DNA of 64,000 nt from Marinobacter sp. ATCH36 (GCF_023555055.1 NZ_JAMJPL010000001.1:1-64000); one strand, 5' to 3'. Positions 26,478 through 35,691 are shown, counted from the first letter of the stretch. Program-made: numbers and translations. The notes: a model not told the origin generated them from the letters alone.

Positions 26478-28099
26478 GCAGCCCCAAACCAAGCACCATT
26501 CGTGTCGGTCGTCGTTACCGCGCCAATCGACTGGACGGACCTTACGACGCCATTGTTATCGGCTCCGGCATTGGTGGGCTTACTACCGCCGCCTGCATGA
26601 GCAAGCTCGGCAAGAAAGTCGTGGTGTTCGAACAGCATTACACGGCCGGCGGGTTCACCCACAGCTACGACCGCAACGGCTACGAGTGGGACGTAGGTGT
26701 GCATTACATAGGTGACGTGGGCGCCGACCACACCCTGACCAAGCGCCTTTTCGACCACATTACCGACGGCCAATTGAAGTGGGCCCCCATGGACAACCAT
26801 TTTGACCGCATCTTCATAGGCGACCGCCATGTCGACCTGGTGGCCGGGCCGGACAACTTCAAAGCCGAGCTGAAGAAAGCGTTCCCGGGCGAAGAGCATG
26901 CCATCGATACCTACCTGGATTATCTGCGCAAAGTGGCCAAGGCCATGCCGGGGCTGGTGATTGGCAAGGTTCTTCCCGACCTTGCGGCTGGCCCGCTGCG
27001 CAAACTTGTTGACCGGGCCGCGCCATCCTATCTCAACAAGCCAACCCGGGACGTGCTTGAGAGCCTGACCAGCAACCAGGAACTGATTGCCGTGCTCACC
27101 GGCCAGTGGGGCGACAACGGCCTGCCGCCAGCGGAATCCAGCTTTATCATCCATGCCCTGATTGCCCGCCATTATCTTTACGGTGGCTACTACCCCATCG
27201 GCGGCGCCTCGGAAATGGCGAGAACCATCATCCCGGTCATACAGCAGAGCGGAGGCGAGGTGTTCACCTACGCCGACGTGACGGACATACTGATTGAAAA
27301 AGGCAAGACGGTCGGCGTGCGGATGGCGGACGGAGAAGAAGTCCGCGCCCCGTTGGTGATCAGCAACGCGGGTGTCTTCAATACCTTCGACAAGCTGCTG
27401 CCGGAAACTGCGCCGCATTGGGACTATTACCAGCAGAAGCTGAAAACCGTGGAACGCTCCATGGCCAGCAACTGTCTGTACATTGGCCTGCAGGACACCG
27501 CGGAGAACCTGAAGCTACCGAAAACCAACTACTGGATATACCCTGGCCCGGACTACGAAAAACACGTCAGCGACTTCCTGGCGTCGCCGGAGGAGACGGA
27601 TATTCCGCTGACCTACATTTCCTTCCCTTCCGCCAAGGACCCAAGCTTTGCAGAACGCTACCCTGGCCGCGCTACCATCGAGATCGTCGCCCCCGGGCCC
27701 TACGACTGGTACGCAGACTGGGCGGATGAAACCTGGGGCAAGCGCGGCGAAGACTACGAGGTAAAGAAGGAAGCCTACGCCCAGCGGTTACTGGCCAAGC
27801 TGTACGAAAAGTTCCCGCACCTGGAAGACAAGGTGGATTATTACGAGCTGTCCACGCCGCTGTCCACTGACCACTTCTGCCGCTACAGCAGGGGCGAAAT
27901 CTACGGCCTGAACCACACGCCAAGCCGATTCGAGCAGGACTGGCTGAAGCCAAAAACCCGCATCCCCGGCCTGTACCTCACCGGCCAGGATGTGATGACC
28001 TGTGGCGTGGCCGGGGCGATGATTGGCGGTTTATTGACGACTGTGGCCGTAAGCGGGCTGAAGGGGTTGCCGTTGGCGAAGAAGATGTTTGTTGGGTAA
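26474..28099 (+). CDS. RetSat/CrtI-like FAD-dependent oxidoreductase
   Basis: This 541-residue flavoprotein has an N-terminal dinucleotide-binding motif (DAIVIGSGIGGLTTAACMSK, about 25-44). The second family landmark, EQHYTAGGFTHSYDRNGYEWD, is present in part, and the C-terminal FAD motif is GLYLTGQDVMTCGVAGAM. It resembles the phytoene desaturase/carotenoid isomerase/all-trans-retinol saturase superfamily. No carotenoid genes are nearby, and the substrate could be another polyunsaturated lipid. It overlaps the MscS gene by four bases, which suggests a membrane-related role, but this is inference. Confidence 0.82.
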   Translation: MSSPKPSTIRVGRRYRANRLDGPYDAIVIGSGIGGLTTAACMSKLGKKVVVFEQHYTAGGFTHSYDRNGYEWDVGVHYIGDVGADHTLTKRLFDHITDGQLKWAPMDNHFDRIFIGDRHVDLVAGPDNFKAELKKAFPGEEHAIDTYLDYLRKVAKAMPGLVIGKVLPDLAAGPLRKLVDRAAPSYLNKPTRDVLESLTSNQELIAVLTGQWGDNGLPPAESSFIIHALIARHYLYGGYYPIGGASEMARTIIPVIQQSGGEVFTYADVTDILIEKGKTVGVRMADGEEVRAPLVISNAGVFNTFDKLLPETAPHWDYYQQKLKTVERSMASNCLYIGLQDTAENLKLPKTNYWIYPGPDYEKHVSDFLASPEETDIPLTYISFPSAKDPSFAERYPGRATIEIVAPGPYDWYADWADETWGKRGEDYEVKKEAYAQRLLAKLYEKFPHLEDKVDYYELSTPLSTDHFCRYSRGEIYGLNHTPSRFEQDWLKPKTRIPGLYLTGQDVMTCGVAGAMIGGLLTTVAVSGLKGLPLAKKMFVG

Positions 28100-28114
28100 A
28101 TATCAGGAGGTCCA

Positions 28115-28609
28115 ATGCTCTGCTTCTGTTACGGCTCAAATATGTCACAACGCAGGCTCCGGGCAAGAGTCCCGTCAGCTCGCTTTGTCACTGTCACAGA
28201 ACTCCCCGGCTACCGGCTCAGATTCCATAAATCCGCCATGGACGGCTCCGCCAAATGCAACGCAGAAGAAACCGGCAACCAGGATGACCGGGTTATGGGA
28301 GTGGTTTTCGAAATTGCCGATGCAGAAAAGCCGGACCTGGATCGACATGAGGCGTTGGGGTTTGGCTACGATGAGAAGCAGATAGAGCTGAAAACCGGGA
28401 AGGGCTACCTCAAAGCGTGGATGTATTACGCCACGCGCATCAACAACTCGCTTAAGCCCTTCCACTGGTATAGGGACCACGTGCTTATCGGCGCCCGGGA
28501 GAACGGCCTGCCGGCTGAGTATATTGCGCAGATTGAAACCGTGGAGTCCGTTCACGATCCCAAGCCCGAACGACACAACCAAGAGCTGTCCATATACGGC
28601 GACACATAA
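28115..28609 (+). CDS. Gamma-glutamylcyclotransferase-like protein
   Basis: This 164-residue protein has the GGCT fold signature YGSNM (6-10) for substrate binding and the catalytic glutamate in DRHEALG (Glu79). The family cyclises gamma-glutamyl amino acids to 5-oxoproline. Gamma-glutamyl-amine chemistry also appears in the puu genes 2 kb downstream, but no direct link is shown. An AGGAGG ribosome-binding site precedes the ATG, 15 bp after the oxidoreductase stop, so it may be read through from that operon. Confidence 0.82.
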   Translation: MLCFCYGSNMSQRRLRARVPSARFVTVTELPGYRLRFHKSAMDGSAKCNAEETGNQDDRVMGVVFEIADAEKPDLDRHEALGFGYDEKQIELKTGKGYLKAWMYYATRINNSLKPFHWYRDHVLIGARENGLPAEYIAQIETVESVHDPKPERHNQELSIYGDT

Positions 28610-28648
28610 GCCGCTTTTTCTTTTCTGCGGACCCACCACCAACAACAA

Positions 28649-28724
28649 GCAACTTATTAGTTGCTGAAAAATCATAAAGAAACTAGTATGCTTCTATTAC
28701 TCATAAAAGCAACTAATAAGTTTC
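28649..28724 (+). promoter_or_regulatory. hipBA promoter with two HipB-type operators
   Basis: A good sigma-70 promoter is visible, with TTGCTG (28661-28666), 17 bp, then TAGTAT (28684-28689). Operator 1 (GCAACTTATTAGTTGC, 28649-28664) has perfect 6-bp arms and overlaps the -35. Operator 2 (GCAACTAATAAGTTTC, 28709-28724) has one arm mismatch and lies downstream of the -10. The sites are 60 bp apart, near six helical turns, which suits binding by two HipB dimers on the same face. The hipB ATG follows at 28728. Confidence 0.75.
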
Positions 28725-28727
28725 TGT

Positions 28728-29051
28728 ATGACTTCACTACTGGACCAAATCAAACAGCGCAGGCTGGACATGGGACTGAAACAGCACGACATGATGATGC
28801 GTGTCGGCATGTCCCGCCAGCAATATCAGCGCCTGGAGTCCAAGGGTAACCCCAGGCTCGATACGCTTGAACTGATAGCCTTGGGACTGAAAAGCGAACT
28901 GATGCTGGTTCCTCAGGAAAAGCTGGAAGCGGTCATGGCCGTCCTGGAGGGCACAACAACCAACCACTCCACTCACGATAGCTCTCCCTCCGAAACAGAA
29001 AAGCCGCTCTCGGATGACCCCTGGCGGGATTTGCTGGAGGACAATGAGTGA
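28728..29051 (+). CDS. hipB: HipB-type antitoxin/HTH repressor
   Basis: This 107-residue protein has a Cro/CI-type helix-turn-helix at about 5-60 (IKQRRLDMGLKQHDMMMRVG, then MSRQQYQRLESKGNP). A longer, Ser/Glu-rich tail follows and ends in DDPWRDLLEDNE. HipB antitoxins bind and inhibit HipA and repress their own operon. The operators at 28649-28664 and 28709-28724 and the overlapping hipA downstream support the call. Confidence 0.88.
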   Translation: MTSLLDQIKQRRLDMGLKQHDMMMRVGMSRQQYQRLESKGNPRLDTLELIALGLKSELMLVPQEKLEAVMAVLEGTTTNHSTHDSSPSETEKPLSDDPWRDLLEDNE

Positions 29052-30322
29052 GTGAGACCACATCCGGGGACGTCAATGTACTCCAATTAACGCTGCACGG
29101 AAGACGGGTTGGCTATCTGGCCGGCTTCAGGAATGGCCGCAATGTTCTGAGTTTTGCGGATGAGTTCAGAAACGATATAAACCGCCCGACATTCAGCCTG
29201 ATCACTCACCCCCATTTCCCGAACTCCAAAAAGCTTGTTGCAGAGTCCTGGGCTCGTAACCAAAGGCTCCATCCTTCGCTATCCAACCTCTTACCGGAAG
29301 GGTCGCTCAGGGAACTGATTGCGCAGAGTCTGAAAGTTCATGTCGACAACGAATTTCACCTGTTTTCCTATCTTGGGGAGGACCTGCCAGGCGCATTGAT
29401 TGCCACTCCCATGGAACCCGAAGACGTTCCGGACAGCGTTTTATCCACCCACGCAAAGGCGAAGGCTGTGAAGTTCGAGAAGCCTAGCCTCGAAAACAGG
29501 TTCTCGCTGGCGGGCGTCCAGATGAAATTTTCCATGAAGGAAAAGGAAGGACGCTACAATCTGACGAAGGGGGACGAACTGGGCGACTGGATTATCAAAA
29601 CCCCATCTACAAAGCACAGCCACGTGCCCCTCAACGAATACACAGCAATGAGCTTGGCATCCCTGGCGGGAATCAATATTCCGGATATAAAGCTCGTAGC
29701 CCTGGACAAACTCGACAACCTTCCGCCTATTAATCTACCGGAGGAAAAGCAGGCATTTGCGATCAGGCGGTTTGACCGGGACGGGCAAAAACGCATTCAC
29801 ATGGAGGACTTTGCACAGGTCCTGGTGAAGTACCCCCACGAAAAATACAGTCCGGCGAACTACGAGCAGATTGGCAGGGTGGTTTACGACTATTCCGGCG
29901 ATGGCCTCGCAGATGCCCAGCAATTTGCACGCAGACTGCTGGTGAACATCCTGCTGGCCAATGGGGATGCCCACCTGAAAAACTGGAGCCTGATCTATCC
30001 TGACCAGGTTGCGCCCCGGCTTTCACCGGCCTACGACATCGTCACAACCCGCGTTTACATCGAGAATGAGAGTGAGTTTGCGCTCAATCTGGGGAAAAAC
30101 AAGCGGTGGTACAGCACGACCATGAATCACTTCCAGTTGTGGGCAGAGAAATCCGGGGTACCCTGGCGGGCCATCAAGCCGCACCTGGACGACACACTGG
30201 AAAAAGCCCGAATCTTGTGGCCAAAGGCCCTTCAGGAGCTACCCATGGCGAACGCCCACAAACATATCTTGAGAGCGCATTGGCAAGCGTTGGACGATGA
30301 TTTCAGAATAGGCGTCCCTTAA
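29048..30322 (+). CDS. hipA: HipA-type serine/threonine kinase toxin
   Basis: This 424-residue protein matches HipA kinases, which phosphorylate glutamyl-tRNA synthetase or related targets and stop translation. The N-terminal subdomain, the glycine-rich segment SLAGVQMKFSM, the catalytic loop NGDAHLKNWSL (Asp and Asn) and the metal-binding LSPAYDIV are all present, so it looks active. Translation starts at a GTG (29048) overlapping the hipB stop by four bases, which ties toxin to antitoxin synthesis. It has the full family length. The target is unknown. Confidence 0.9.
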   Translation: MSETTSGDVNVLQLTLHGRRVGYLAGFRNGRNVLSFADEFRNDINRPTFSLITHPHFPNSKKLVAESWARNQRLHPSLSNLLPEGSLRELIAQSLKVHVDNEFHLFSYLGEDLPGALIATPMEPEDVPDSVLSTHAKAKAVKFEKPSLENRFSLAGVQMKFSMKEKEGRYNLTKGDELGDWIIKTPSTKHSHVPLNEYTAMSLASLAGINIPDIKLVALDKLDNLPPINLPEEKQAFAIRRFDRDGQKRIHMEDFAQVLVKYPHEKYSPANYEQIGRVVYDYSGDGLADAQQFARRLLVNILLANGDAHLKNWSLIYPDQVAPRLSPAYDIVTTRVYIENESEFALNLGKNKRWYSTTMNHFQLWAEKSGVPWRAIKPHLDDTLEKARILWPKALQELPMANAHKHILRAHWQALDDDFRIGVP

Positions 30323-30351
30323 CACGCCTTTTCGGGCGTACCCGGGGTTAG

Positions 30352-31635
30352 TCACACCCCCAACCGATCCCGCAACGCATAATACCAGGCACCCATTGCG
30401 GTCAATGGCACCCGGAATGCCCGTCCACCGGGAAACGGGTAGTGGGGCAGGCTGGCGAAGGCGTCGAAGCGTTCGGACTGGCCCTCGATAGCCAGGGCCA
30501 GTGCCTTGCCCGCCACATGGGTGAAGGTAACACCGTGGCCGGAGCAGCCCTGGGAATAGAACACATTATCCTGCAGGCGACCCAATTGTGGCAGCCGTGA
30601 CAGGGTAAGCAGGAAGTTGCCGCTCCAGGCGTAATCAATCTTTACATCCGCCAGCTCCGGGAATGTCCTGATCATGTGCGGGCGGATCAGCCGTTCTATG
30701 TTGGCCGGATCGCGGGCGCCATAGACCACGCCGCCACCATAGATCAGGCGCTTGTCGCCGGAGAGACGGAAGTAGTCCAGCAGGTAGTTGCAGTCTTCCA
30801 CGCAATTATCTTGCGGCAATAACCGCTTTGCGGTGTCTTCATCCAGAGGCTCGGTGGCAATGATCTGCGAGCCGCAGGGCATGGACTTGGCGCCCAGCGC
30901 CGGTACCAGGCCGCCCAGGTAAGCGTTACCGGCCAGAACGACAAACTGAGCTTTCACCTCCCCTTCCCTGGTTTTTAGCGTTGCAGGTTCTCCGGGAAGA
31001 ATCTGAATGACTTCAGAATGTTCATGGATTACCCCACCCCTGGATTCCAGCGCGGCCGCTTCACCCAGAGCCAGATTGAGCGGATGGATATGCCCACCGG
31101 TGTGGTCGATGGCACCTCCTACGTAACGATCGGTGCCTATGCGGGCGCGGATGGCTTCCTGGTCCAGCAGTTCCAGCTTGTCGTAGCCGAAGCGGTGCCA
31201 CAGGGCCTGCTGGGATTCCAGGTGACGAAGCTGACGCGGATTCAGGGCCGCGAAGATTCCACCCTCCTTCAGATCACAACGGATCCGGTAATCCCGCACC
31301 CGCTGCCGGATAATCTGGCTACCTTCGAAGGCCATGTCTGCCAGCAGGCGCACATGGTCTGGTGTCGTCTGGCGCTCGATATTGTCCAGGTCCCGGCTGA
31401 AACTGTTTACAATCTGACCACCATTGCGACCGGAGGCACCCCAACCCACCGTTGCCGCTTCAAGCACCACGACCCGATACCCGGATTCAGCCAGAAAAAG
31501 CGCCGCCGACAAACCGGTATAACCGGCACCCACGACGCACACATCTGCCTCGCATTGGCCCTGCAACGCCGGGCGTCGGGGTGCCTTGTTGGCAGAGGCT
31601 GCGTAACAGGAAGGAACTGGGGAATACTGGATCAT
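30352..31635 (-). CDS. puuB: Gamma-glutamylputrescine oxidase (FAD-dependent)
   Basis: This 427-residue D-amino-acid-oxidase-type flavoprotein has the N-terminal FAD motif VCVVGAGYTGLSAALFLAES and the following GWGASGRNGGQ, the usual pattern in PuuB. PuuB oxidises gamma-glutamyl-putrescine to the aldehyde. The frame extends to 31680 with a TTG, but the ATG at 31635 begins the conserved MIQYSPVPSCY and gives the usual length, so it is chosen. It is divergent from puuC by about 200 bp and close to puuA, completing the putrescine utilisation set. Confidence 0.87.
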   Translation of the reverse strand: MIQYSPVPSCYAASANKAPRRPALQGQCEADVCVVGAGYTGLSAALFLAESGYRVVVLEAATVGWGASGRNGGQIVNSFSRDLDNIERQTTPDHVRLLADMAFEGSQIIRQRVRDYRIRCDLKEGGIFAALNPRQLRHLESQQALWHRFGYDKLELLDQEAIRARIGTDRYVGGAIDHTGGHIHPLNLALGEAAALESRGGVIHEHSEVIQILPGEPATLKTREGEVKAQFVVLAGNAYLGGLVPALGAKSMPCGSQIIATEPLDEDTAKRLLPQDNCVEDCNYLLDYFRLSGDKRLIYGGGVVYGARDPANIERLIRPHMIRTFPELADVKIDYAWSGNFLLTLSRLPQLGRLQDNVFYSQGCSGHGVTFTHVAGKALALAIEGQSERFDAFASLPHYPFPGGRAFRVPLTAMGAWYYALRDRLGV

Positions 31636-31800
31636 AAGGGGCGCCATACAGGGTGACGGGCTGATCAGGGGGTTGATCAAGGAACAATCCGGAAGCGGCT
31701 AGAAAAAGGGGCCACCGAGGCAAGTGTATTCCAGGACCCGGCATTCGGGAAGACAGGTTCTTCTACCTATACCAGAAGCCGGGATTGGCCGTGAAAGTGC

Positions 31801-31809
31801 TGCTATGAT
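31801..31809 (+). promoter_or_regulatory. Candidate extended -10 of the puuC promoter
   Basis: TGCTATGAT matches an extended -10 (TGn then TATAAT-like) 30 bp before the puuC ATG. No good -35 is seen, which is allowed for extended -10 promoters. The adjacent upstream TGGC-N8-TGC (31786-31800) partly resembles a sigma-54 site but misses several consensus bases. Confidence 0.35.
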
Positions 31810-31838
31810 TGGCGAATTCCCCTGCCTGAGAGCCTGCC

Positions 31839-33356
31839 ATGAGTCATCCAGAACCTTCCACCACACCCACCGACCGGTCCGGCTGGCAAGCCATGGCAGA
31901 TAAGCTCACCTTTGAAAGCCGCGCCTACGTGAATGGCGACTATCAATGGGCTGTGAGTGGCGAGACCTTTTCCTGCACCAGCCCGGTGGACGGGCGTGAG
32001 CTGACCCGGATTGCCAGTTGCGACCAGGCCGATGCCGACCTTGCGGTGACCGCCGCCAGGAAAGCCTTCGAAAGCGGTGTCTGGAGCCAAGTGGCACCTG
32101 CCAAACGCAATGCTGTTCTCGTTCGTTTCGCGGAACTGATCGAGGCCCATGGTGACGAACTGGCCCTGCTGGAAACCCTGGACATGGGCAAGCCCATCGC
32201 CCATGCCCGCCGTGTGGATGTGCCGGCAACCGCCCGGGCCATCCGCTGGACCGCCGAAGGCATCGACAAGGTATATGGCGAGCTGGCCGCCACACCCCAC
32301 GACCAGATCGGTATGATTTCCCGGGAACCTATTGGCGTGGTGGCAGCCATCGTGCCCTGGAATTTCCCGATGATCATGGCGGCCTGGAAGATTGCGCCGG
32401 CACTGGCCACCGGCAATTCTGTCATCCTCAAACCGTCCGAAAAATCCCCGCTTACCGCTATTCGGTTGGCGGTCCTCGCGAAGGAAGCCGGCATTCCCGC
32501 TGGTGTGTTCAATGTGCTGCCCGGCTACGGCCATACCGTGGGCAAGGCTCTGGCGCTGCATATGGATGTGGACTGCCTGGTGTTCACCGGTTCCACCAAT
32601 GTCGCCAAGCAACTGATGATCTACGCCGGCCAGTCCAACATGAAACGGGTGTGGCTGGAGGCCGGCGGCAAGAGCCCCAACATCGTCTTTGCCGACGCCC
32701 CGGACCTGAAAAAAGCAGCCGCTGAATCCGCCAGCGCCATTGCCTTCAACCAGGGTGAAGTGTGCACCGCCGGCAGCCGATTGCTGGTGGAAGAGAGTAT
32801 TCGGGCAGAGTTTATCGGACTGATCCGTGAGGCCCTGAAAACCTGGCACCCTGGCCATCCCCTGGACCCGGCCACCACCTGCGGCGCCATCGTCGATCAG
32901 GCCCAACTGGACCGCATCATCGAGTACATCGGCATCGGCCAGTCCGAAGGGGCAACTCTGGTGGAAGGCGGGAAACGGGTGATGGAAGACACCGGCGGCC
33001 TGTTCGTTCAACCCACGGTATTCGCCGGGGTGAACAACCGCATGCGTATCGCCTCGGAAGAAATTTTCGGACCGGTACTGTCGGTGATCGGCTTCACCAC
33101 CGCGGAGGAGGCCATAAACATTGCCAACGACTCTATTTACGGCCTGGCAGCAGCGGTTTGGACCTCCAACATCAACACCGCGTACAAAGTGGCCAAGGCC
33201 TTGCGGGCCGGCAGCGTGTGGATTAACCATTATGATGGCGGCGACATGACCGCGCCTTTCGGTGGCTTCAAACAGTCCGGCAATGGCCGGGACAAGTCCC
33301 TCCATGCGTTCGACAAGTACACCGAGATCAAATCGACCTGGCTTATGCTTGATTAG
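31839..33356 (+). CDS. puuC: Gamma-glutamyl-gamma-aminobutyraldehyde dehydrogenase
   Basis: At 505 residues this is a full-length NAD(P)-dependent aldehyde dehydrogenase. The PWNFPMIMAAWKIAPALATG cofactor segment, the general-base glutamate (LEAGGKSPN) and the catalytic cysteine (NQGEVCTAGSR) are all visible. Its position between puuB and puuA identifies the likely substrate as gamma-glutamyl-gamma-aminobutyraldehyde, the product of PuuB. It is transcribed away from puuB and towards puuA, with a hairpin terminator after the stop. Confidence 0.88.
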   Translation: MSHPEPSTTPTDRSGWQAMADKLTFESRAYVNGDYQWAVSGETFSCTSPVDGRELTRIASCDQADADLAVTAARKAFESGVWSQVAPAKRNAVLVRFAELIEAHGDELALLETLDMGKPIAHARRVDVPATARAIRWTAEGIDKVYGELAATPHDQIGMISREPIGVVAAIVPWNFPMIMAAWKIAPALATGNSVILKPSEKSPLTAIRLAVLAKEAGIPAGVFNVLPGYGHTVGKALALHMDVDCLVFTGSTNVAKQLMIYAGQSNMKRVWLEAGGKSPNIVFADAPDLKKAAAESASAIAFNQGEVCTAGSRLLVEESIRAEFIGLIREALKTWHPGHPLDPATTCGAIVDQAQLDRIIEYIGIGQSEGATLVEGGKRVMEDTGGLFVQPTVFAGVNNRMRIASEEIFGPVLSVIGFTTAEEAINIANDSIYGLAAAVWTSNINTAYKVAKALRAGSVWINHYDGGDMTAPFGGFKQSGNGRDKSLHAFDKYTEIKSTWLMLD

Positions 33357-33370
33357 TGCAGTAAATGCGA

Positions 33371-33393
33371 AACGGCGCCACTTGGGCGCCGTT
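33371..33393. terminator. Bidirectional terminator between puuC and puuA
   Basis: AACGGCGCC (33371-33379) pairs perfectly with GGCGCCGTT (33385-33393) around ACTTG. It lies between the convergent stops of puuC and puuA. The flanking T-tracts are short, so efficiency may be moderate. Confidence 0.65.
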
Positions 33394-33413
33394 ATTCAGG
33401 TGTGGTCAAAGTC

Positions 33414-34778
33414 TCAGACAGTGTGCAGGTACCACAGGTATTCAAGATCCGAGATCGTCATCTCGAATTCAGCCAGTTCGTGCTCCTTGCAGGCCACAAA
33501 CACGTCCATGAAATCCCGCCCCAGATAATCCTCCATCACCGATGACTGGCCCAATTCCCGCAGTGCATCGCGCAGGTTATTTACCAGGCTGGCTTCGTGC
33601 TGCTCGTGGGCGTTGCCCACCGTAACCGGTGGTGGCTCGATCCTGTTGGTAATGCCGTGATGGATACCCGCCAGAACCGCCGCCATTAGCAGATAGGGAT
33701 TCGCATCAGAGCCCGCTACCCGGTGCTCGATACGCAATGCCTCCGGATCGCCGCCAGGCAGGCGCAAGGACGCGGTGCGGTTATCCACGCCCCAGGTCGC
33801 AGCACTGGGCACGTAATACTCCGGGCTGAAGCGGCGATAGGAATTTATGTTGGGGCAGAACAGCGCCATGGCATCGTTCATGGTAGCCACCAACCCGCCA
33901 ACAGCCCAAAGCAGCATCTCGTTGGGTTGCTCGGCATTGCCGGCAAACACGTTATGCCCTTCCCTGTCCACCAGGCTCACATGCAAGTGCATGCCACTGC
34001 CCGCCTGGTCATGGTAGGGCTTGGCCATGAAGGTGGTGTCCATTTCGTGGTCGTAGGCCACGTTCTTGATCAGCCGCTTGAGCAGGGTGGCATGGTCGCA
34101 AGCACGCACGGCATCATCCACGTAATGCAGGTTTACTTCGAACTGGCCGGGCGCGGATTCCGCCACCAGGGCATCCGCCGGCAGCTCCTGCTCGTGGGCC
34201 GCATCCAACACATCCGCCAGGAATTCCGCGTATTCATCCAGGTCGTCAATGGAATAGGCCTGGGTACCGGCGGGACGCTTACCGGAAATAGGCGACTTGG
34301 GCGGCCGGGGCCTGCCCGCCAGGTTTTCCTGGTCGATCAGGTAGAACTCCAGCTCATAGGCGGCCACCGGGGTCAGGCCCAACTCATCGAAACGTTTGAC
34401 GATGTTCTGCAGTACCACACGCGGGTCTGCGAAGAAGGGTGTCTTGCGGTCCAGCTCGTACATGGTCAGCAGCAGTTGACCGGTAGGTCGCTTTTGCCAG
34501 GGTTCCATGGTCAGGGTGCCGTCGATAGGCAGGCACACTCTGTCCGCCTCGCCGATGTCGAGCCCCAGGCCGGTTTCTTCCACAGTCGTGCCCTGAATGT
34601 TCAGCGCAAAGATTGACGCCGGCAGGGCAATGCCGCGCCTGAACACCTTGGCCAGGGTCGACGGGTCCACCCGTTTGCCGCGGACAATACCGTTAATATC
34701 CGGAATCAGCAGATCAACAAACTGCAGTTCGGGGTGCGCTTTGAGGAATGCGTCAGCGCTCGCAAAACCAGAACCCAT
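33414..34778 (-). CDS. puuA: Gamma-glutamylputrescine synthetase (glutamine synthetase family)
   Basis: This 454-residue protein of the type I glutamine synthetase fold has the beta-grasp N-terminus and the catalytic segments AYELEFYLID, MAKPYHDQAGSGMHLHVSL (the conserved substrate and metal His-x-His) and RLPGGDPEALRIEHRVAGSD, given here in part. PuuA joins glutamate to putrescine using ATP. The tyrosine adenylylation site of GlnA is not present in its usual context. Association with puuB and puuC supports PuuA over GlnA. A palindrome at 34948-34976 lies upstream. Confidence 0.87.
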   Translation of the reverse strand: MGSGFASADAFLKAHPELQFVDLLIPDINGIVRGKRVDPSTLAKVFRRGIALPASIFALNIQGTTVEETGLGLDIGEADRVCLPIDGTLTMEPWQKRPTGQLLLTMYELDRKTPFFADPRVVLQNIVKRFDELGLTPVAAYELEFYLIDQENLAGRPRPPKSPISGKRPAGTQAYSIDDLDEYAEFLADVLDAAHEQELPADALVAESAPGQFEVNLHYVDDAVRACDHATLLKRLIKNVAYDHEMDTTFMAKPYHDQAGSGMHLHVSLVDREGHNVFAGNAEQPNEMLLWAVGGLVATMNDAMALFCPNINSYRRFSPEYYVPSAATWGVDNRTASLRLPGGDPEALRIEHRVAGSDANPYLLMAAVLAGIHHGITNRIEPPPVTVGNAHEQHEASLVNNLRDALRELGQSSVMEDYLGRDFMDVFVACKEHELAEFEMTISDLEYLWYLHTV

Positions 34779-34947
34779 AGGGAAAGCCTTCCAGAACTCA
34801 AACAGGCCTGTGGCGAGGAGCCGGCACAGGGATTTTCAACGCTTCTTTATCCAGCTTTCCGGGGCGTTTTGCAAGATAGGCACATACCACACCAGAGGCT
34901 TTTTCTTGTGGACGCACCCTGATCACCGACACCGTTACTGCGTACTA

Positions 34948-34976
34948 TCGATAACAAACGTATAAACTGTTATCGA
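34948..34976. promoter_or_regulatory. Inverted repeat between puuA and the mgtE remnant
   Basis: TCGATAAC (34948-34955) and GTTATCGA (34969-34976) form perfect 8-bp arms with 13 bp between them. The site is about 170 bp before puuA and 30 bp before the mgtE remnant. It may be a repressor operator for either gene, possibly a PuuR-like site, but no regulator gene is nearby. Confidence 0.35.
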
Positions 34977-35004
34977 GACTGTCCCTCATTGTCAGGAGCG
35001 CGCC

Positions 35005-35654
35005 GTGCCAAATAACCTCGGAATTACTGAACGAGTGGAGGAAATCAGGGAAAAGTCACCGGTTGACGCAGCTGAATCGTTGGCAAAGCTGGCACCGGAC
35101 GAGATCCAGTTTGTGCTTTCACGCCTGCCTCATGAGCAGGCGATGGATGTAGCATCCCACTTGGCGGAGTCTGTGGGGGCAGAGGATCTTGCCACCAAGG
35201 CCGTGCTCTCCGGCGTCGAAGAAACCATCGGGGAGCTGATGACACCGGCGCCGATACATCGATACAGGAGGCGGTGGGAGAGGTGCTCTACCGCCACTAT
35301 CCGCTATACCCGGTTGTTGACGACACCCATCATGTGGTCGGTGTTGTCCATGGCTGGAAGCTCTATGAACGCATCGCCTCGGAGCTGAGTGGTCAGGCTG
35401 GCGCCCAGTACGGTGTTGATAAGGAAGAACAGGTCAGTACTTCCGTGCTGAGCTCCTTCCGTATGCGCCACCCCTGATTACTGGTTAACCTGATAACGGC
35501 TTTTGCCGCAGCCTTTGTGGTGGGCGCGTTCGAAGATACCATTACCCGGATTGTCGCCCTGGCTATTACCCTTCGCGGAATGACACTCGGGCAGTTGCGG
35601 GATTACCCGGCCACCGCCAGCAGCATTTTCCTGGCAACGGCGCTCGTGCTTTAA
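35005..35654 (+). pseudogene. Degraded MgtE-type magnesium transporter
   Basis: The first frame (GTG at 35005) gives the MgtE N-domain, with LAPDEIQFVLSRLPHEQAMD and GELMTPAP at the start of the CBS region. A frameshift near 35250 moves the match to the next frame (QEAVGEVLYRHYPLYPVVDD, then HHVVGVVHGWKLYERIAS). At about 35478 a TGA replaces what should be tryptophan before LLVNLITAFAAAFVVGAFED, the first membrane helix. Most of the transmembrane domain is then deleted, and only a final piece, LRGMTLGQLRDY and onward, remains. Intact MgtE has about 450 residues. Confidence 0.85.
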
Positions 35655-35691
35655 TGAAAGTCACTGAAACCATTGAAGGAGGCAATAACCC

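Noticed and set aside
31786..31800. Sigma-54-like TGGC-N8-TGC before puuC
   Set aside because: The GG and GC doublets have the correct spacing, but most other consensus bases are wrong, and an extended -10 lies directly downstream.
31803..33305. 500-codon open frame antisense to puuC
   Set aside because: Low-complexity Gly/His/Asp-rich translation that is the complement of a complete aldehyde dehydrogenase; no independent ribosome-binding site or homology.
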